Positions 55,055 through 58,100 of a DNA stretch of 58,100 nucleotides are shown here, piece after piece. The DNA lies in the NCBI RefSeq assembly GCF_013376095.1, contig NZ_JAAMFN010000026.1, positions 1-58,100 on the forward strand, in the 5' to 3' direction. The stretch's first letter is position 1. Each line of letters opens with the position of its first letter. Under the pieces are notes generated by a model, which saw nothing but the letters and a program-made list of their open reading frames with translations, made no database searches and was not told the DNA's origin. Origin of the DNA: Arthrobacter sp. SDTb3-6. Lineage in GTDB: Bacteria; Actinomycetota; Actinomycetes; Actinomycetales; Micrococcaceae. The translations under genes and the position numbers were made by a program.

Positions 55055-55115
55055 TGTTGCAGATAATGGACCAAAATCCGCCAAAAGCGGCTGAATCGGT
55101 CCAGTATCTGCAACA
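55055..55115. repeat. long intergenic palindrome C, downstream of hemL
   Basis: TGTTGCAGATAATGGACC (55055-55072) pairs with 55098-55115, 18 bp with one mismatch. The loop contains a second hairpin CCGC-CAAAA-GCGG. The layout is like palindromes A and B, although the arm sequence is different. It follows hemL and may act as its terminator. Confidence 0.75.
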
Positions 55116-55191
55116 TGGAACTTAGGGGAGGGGCACGGTGGCGGAGTAGAATTTGCGGCTATAGATTCCTTCCAGCCAAGCCGCGTGGGCC

Positions 55192-56349
55192 ATGCGCAAG
55201 CACCTGAATATCCGCCGTTCCAAGTCCGTTGCCATGCTCGCGGCGATCCTGGCGGCGGCAACCCTGATGGGGGCCGCCCCGGCCACCGTGGAGCCCTCAT
55301 CGCTGGGGTGGACCACGCCGGCACAGCACCTGGCCCACATGACGCTGCAGCAGCGGGTGGGGCAGCTGTTCATGGTGGCGGCCGCCGCCACGGGGGCCGG
55401 CCAGGCCACAATGAACGTCCTGCACTGGGACCATGTGGGCAACGTCTACCTGTCCGGGCGCAGCTACGCCGGGATCAGTGCAACGGCAGCCGTGGTGCGG
55501 CAAATGACCAGCACCGTATCCGCCGCCACCACTGACAACGAGTACCTGTCGGTGGGGACGGACCAGGAGGGCGGCTATGTCCAGGTGCTCAACGGCCCCG
55601 GGTTTTCGGTGATCCCCACGGCCCTGGCCCAGGGCGGGCTGTCCGCCGCCACCCTGGCGGCGGACGCCAAAAACTGGGGAAACCAGCTGCGCTGGGCCGG
55701 CGTGAAGGTGGGCCTGGCCCCCGTCCTCGACACTGTCACGCAGGCCTTTGCCCCGTATAACGCCCCGATAGGCTACTACGAACGCGAGTACGGCTACACG
55801 CCGCAGACCGTTTCGGCCAAGGGCAATGCGTTCCTGGCGGGAATCAAGGCCGGCTACGTCATGCCTACGGTCAAGCACTTCCCCGGGCTGGGCCGGGTCA
55901 CCGGCAACACAGACGTTACGGCCAACGTCCACGACACCCAGACCACCATCAACGACCCCAACCTGCTCCCGTTCCAGACCGCCATCAACAACGGCGCCAG
56001 ATGGGTCATGGTCTCCAGCGCCTACTACGACCTGATTGATTCCCGCCCCGGCAAGATCGCACCGTTCTCCACCGTCGTCATGGGCACCATGCTGCGGCAA
56101 AATGCACGGTTCACCGGCATCATCCTCTCCGACGACCTGTGCAGCGCCGCGCAGCTGTCGCCCTGGAGCTGGGCGGTGCGGGCCGAGAACTTCGTCAACG
56201 CCGGCGGCACGATGGTCCTGTGCGCCAACCCCAACGCCGTCCCCTACATGTATGCCGGCGTCCTGAAGCTGGCCCAGGAGCGTCCGGACTTCCTGGCCAA
56301 GGTCAACGCCGCGGTGCTCACCATCCTCACGGTCAAGCACGGACAATGA
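55192..56349 (+). CDS. secreted glycoside hydrolase family 3 enzyme
   Basis: The 385-residue protein has a signal peptide (about 1-36) and a GH3 N-terminal barrel: GTDQEGGYVQVL, VGLAPVLDTV, VMPTVKHFPGLGRVTGNTDV and GIILSDDLC. It resembles beta-N-acetylhexosaminidases (NagZ group), although the usual KHFPGHGDT...DSH loop has Leu and other changes. Export suggests action on peptidoglycan or chitin fragments outside the cell. ATG at 55192. Confidence 0.85.
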   Translation: MRKHLNIRRSKSVAMLAAILAAATLMGAAPATVEPSSLGWTTPAQHLAHMTLQQRVGQLFMVAAAATGAGQATMNVLHWDHVGNVYLSGRSYAGISATAAVVRQMTSTVSAATTDNEYLSVGTDQEGGYVQVLNGPGFSVIPTALAQGGLSAATLAADAKNWGNQLRWAGVKVGLAPVLDTVTQAFAPYNAPIGYYEREYGYTPQTVSAKGNAFLAGIKAGYVMPTVKHFPGLGRVTGNTDVTANVHDTQTTINDPNLLPFQTAINNGARWVMVSSAYYDLIDSRPGKIAPFSTVVMGTMLRQNARFTGIILSDDLCSAAQLSPWSWAVRAENFVNAGGTMVLCANPNAVPYMYAGVLKLAQERPDFLAKVNAAVLTILTVKHGQ

Positions 56350-56404
56350 CCGCCCGGCCGCCAAAAAACTGGTGGAGTGCGTGCCGGCCCTGGTTCCGCC
56401 TGGT

Positions 56405-57247
56405 TTATTCGGCGGCCACGTTGCTCCGAATGGGCAGCCGCTCGCTGATGGCTGCAACGGTGGTGTAGTCGATGGTGAGATTGCCGCCTGCGGCGTCGAT
56501 GGCGGCACCCATGCTGTTGACGAGCGCCTTCCGTTTGTCCTTCGGGAGGCGGTTGATGCCGCCCGAGGTGGCCGCCTGCCCAAGCCACTCGTCGCGGGTG
56601 GCGGTCGCCTGCCACTTGAAGGAGAGCCGCTCGGGCGCGCCGAATGCCCCAGTGGTGCGAAGGCCCGCCGCGGCAGCGTCGATGATTGCCCCATACGGGT
56701 CGGCCCCGGCCAAAGCGGCCCAGGGATTGAACGGCAACCCGGTGTGGAGAGCGTCGAAAGCCGTCGCGAACCCCGTGGCGAGTTCTGCAGGCGGGCGTCC
56801 AGCGTTCCAGAAGAGCGCCAGGACGCCCCCTGGCCGGAGGAGGCAAGCGGCCTTTGCGGCGCCCGCGGTGGGGTCGACCCAATGCCAGGCCTGTCCGGCG
56901 GCTATGGCGTCGAACGTCCGTCCGGCGGCCGGCCAGTCTTCGAATCTGGCGATCTCTACGTTAAATCCCTTGGCCCGTGCAAGCCTGGCCATCTGCGGGT
57001 CGGGGTCGATCCCGAGCACGGCGAGTCCGCGGTCGCGGAAGGGCTCTGCGGAGATTCCGGTCCCGATCCCCACGTCGAGGATCGTGTGCCCCCGGATCCG
57101 TTCGACGACGGCGTCAACGAGTGCTGCCGGGTACCGTGGGCGGGCGTGGTCATAGCTGGCGGCATCCGTGCCAAACGACTCTGCGAGTTCGCGGTGCCGA
57201 TGCGCAGCGTCTCCGGTGGGCATGATCGGTGGGGCTGGAGGGACCAT
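56405..57247 (-). CDS. class I SAM-dependent methyltransferase
   Basis: The 280-residue protein has SAM motif I ILDVGIGTGISAEPF (about 55-69), then GIDPDPQMARLARAKG and AIAAGQAWHWVDP. This is the general class I, UbiE/YcgJ-like fold with an N-terminal SFGTDAASYDHARPRYP typical of that group. The substrate is unknown. It is convergent with the GH3 gene. ATG at 57247. Confidence 0.83.
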   Translation of the reverse strand: MVPPAPPIMPTGDAAHRHRELAESFGTDAASYDHARPRYPAALVDAVVERIRGHTILDVGIGTGISAEPFRDRGLAVLGIDPDPQMARLARAKGFNVEIARFEDWPAAGRTFDAIAAGQAWHWVDPTAGAAKAACLLRPGGVLALFWNAGRPPAELATGFATAFDALHTGLPFNPWAALAGADPYGAIIDAAAAGLRTTGAFGAPERLSFKWQATATRDEWLGQAATSGGINRLPKDKRKALVNSMGAAIDAAGGNLTIDYTTVAAISERLPIRSNVAAE

Positions 57248-57381
57248 GCGGCCATTCTAAACAGGCATGCGCCCATTGGGGACAGGACGGCGGCAAGACG
57301 CACACTCCCCTCGGATGGCTTTAGCGGTGTCGCCGCACGCTTCCCCGCCCCGAAACGCAGGTGCGATTCGCGGTCCTGCCC

Positions 57382-57870
57382 TTAGCGCAGATTTGCCGTG
57401 CCGAAGGCCTCGCGCGACTTACTGCTGAAGATGGTGACGCTGCGGATCTGGGGCCACACGGGGATCAAATAGCTCAAGTCATAGCTCTGTGTTCCCGTAA
57501 TGTCCTTCAGTGCCACCACCTGGAACGTGTTCGGGTCCTCCACGACATTGTCCCCGGCCGCGTTGCGTGTCATGGCTCCCGGGTTGAAGTCAATGTACAG
57601 GTCCTGCCCGGGACCCGTGGAAAAGTCCGACAACGTCAGGACCAGGCTGCCCGGCTTTTCAGTGATCCGCACCTGCCCTCTCGTCGGGGCCCCTTGCGGG
57701 ACGAACGTGCCCGAAAGCGTCCATGACGTTGTATGCGTCGCTGTCGGCCCGGAGCCGGCAGCCGTGGGTGTGGGCCTGGGCGGGGTCGGTGCCACGGTGG
57801 CGCATCCTGTCGCGGCTGAAACGACAATGACCCCCACGGCAAGCAGGCGCGCAAATCCCATGATCCCCAT
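57382..57870 (-). CDS. DM13-domain lipoprotein
   Basis: The 162-residue protein has a lipoprotein signal (ATGC near residue 23), a Pro/Thr-rich linker, and a DM13-type domain (about 48-162: WTLSGTFVPQGAPTRGQVRITEKPGSLVLTLSDFSTGPGQDLYIDF ... SVTIFSSKSREAFGTANL). DM13 domains are thought to serve in redox or electron-transfer roles. A start three codons later (57861) is equally likely. Confidence 0.8.
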   Translation of the reverse strand: MGIMGFARLLAVGVIVVSAATGCATVAPTPPRPTPTAAGSGPTATHTTSWTLSGTFVPQGAPTRGQVRITEKPGSLVLTLSDFSTGPGQDLYIDFNPGAMTRNAAGDNVVEDPNTFQVVALKDITGTQSYDLSYLIPVWPQIRSVTIFSSKSREAFGTANLR

Positions 57871-58100
57871 TTCCAGTGCTTTTACGATTCCCCGCTACTA
57901 CGTGGTTCCATTGCATACTAGCCCGCCGGGAACCCTGGCAGGCCATCTATTGACGGCCGTCCTGGCCCAAGCCCCATTGCCCGATCAGGACCTGGGGGGG
58001 GAGTTGGCCCTCGAAGCGAAATCCGTGTCGCCGCATTCCTGGAAGCCGCGCGCCCACGGCAGGGCCGGCGCGGCAGTGAAAAAACTTTCCGGGCCGGCTG
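57871..58100. other. right edge, no supported gene
   Basis: No complete gene is visible. On the minus strand an open frame enters from the right edge (reading ...FFTAAPALPWARGFQECG) and stops near 57990. The frame beside it stays open a little further, to about 57953, past a run of eight G at 57994-58001. This might be the end of a gene lying outside the window, but I cannot identify it. Confidence 0.3.

Overview
The window is a stretch of chromosome from a high-GC actinobacterium, most likely Arthrobacter or a close Micrococcaceae relative. The gene families, GTG/TTG starts, coproporphyrin-type heme operon, DUF3117 and DUF3107 proteins and gene order all point that way. I see no phage, transposase, CRISPR array, tRNA or rRNA. 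Almost all of it is housekeeping sequence with short intergenic gaps.

Layout. (1) 0.2-3.5 kb: a five-gene envelope cluster: a CHRD-like surface protein with a sortase-type C-terminus, a class F sortase, a cupredoxin-fold lipoprotein lacking the usual copper histidines, a second lipoprotein and a membrane protein. (2) 3.6-18.1 kb: dapE, a glutamate-type ABC transporter (gluABCD, minus strand), LOG protein, DivIVA-domain protein, tag, a mannosyltransferase, DUF3117, an O-methyltransferase, sigE, tatB, mrp, DUF1003, an MgtE-N/CBS protein and a general-stress membrane protein. This order follows the Mycobacterium tuberculosis Rv1202-Rv1234 neighbourhood closely, but rseA and htrA are absent beside sigE. 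(3) 18.2-24.6 kb: a ClC channel with a MarR regulator, aminopeptidase P, a PHP phosphoesterase, and a broken sodium:solute symporter followed by an intact small subunit. (4) 24.6-29.7 kb: a solitary beta-class DNA methyltransferase, a DEAD-box helicase, an RNB exoribonuclease and a ferritin-like protein. (5) 29.7-37.8 kb: accessory metabolism: kinase-like P-loop protein, acyl-CoA dehydrogenase with CoA transferase and TetR, flavoproteins, a VOC protein and a FUSC transporter with a divergent MarR. (6) 38-41.2 kb: thiE, then a TPP riboswitch driving thiO-thiS-thiG. (7) 41.2-44.5 kb: a pterin dehydratase/VOC fusion, DUF3107, TetR and a MoeB/ThiF-rhodanese protein. (8) 44.5-55 kb: hemA divergent from hemE-cgoX-chdC-cpfC-hemC-hemD-hemB-hemL, almost the complete coproporphyrin-dependent heme pathway, tightly coupled by 1-4 nt overlaps. 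(9) 55-58 kb: a GH3 enzyme, a methyltransferase and a DM13 lipoprotein.

The less ordinary material is between the genes. There are three long intergenic palindromes of similar build (4.7, 20.5 and 55.1 kb), a duplicated and inverted array of intrinsic terminators between tatB and mrp, a near-perfect 53-bp hairpin at 18.2 kb, several clean palindromic operator candidates, and a 26-codon leader ORF that overlaps the DUF3117 start. I found no clearly new multi-gene defence or mobile system. The best candidate for something undescribed is the sortase/cupredoxin-like envelope cluster at the left edge.
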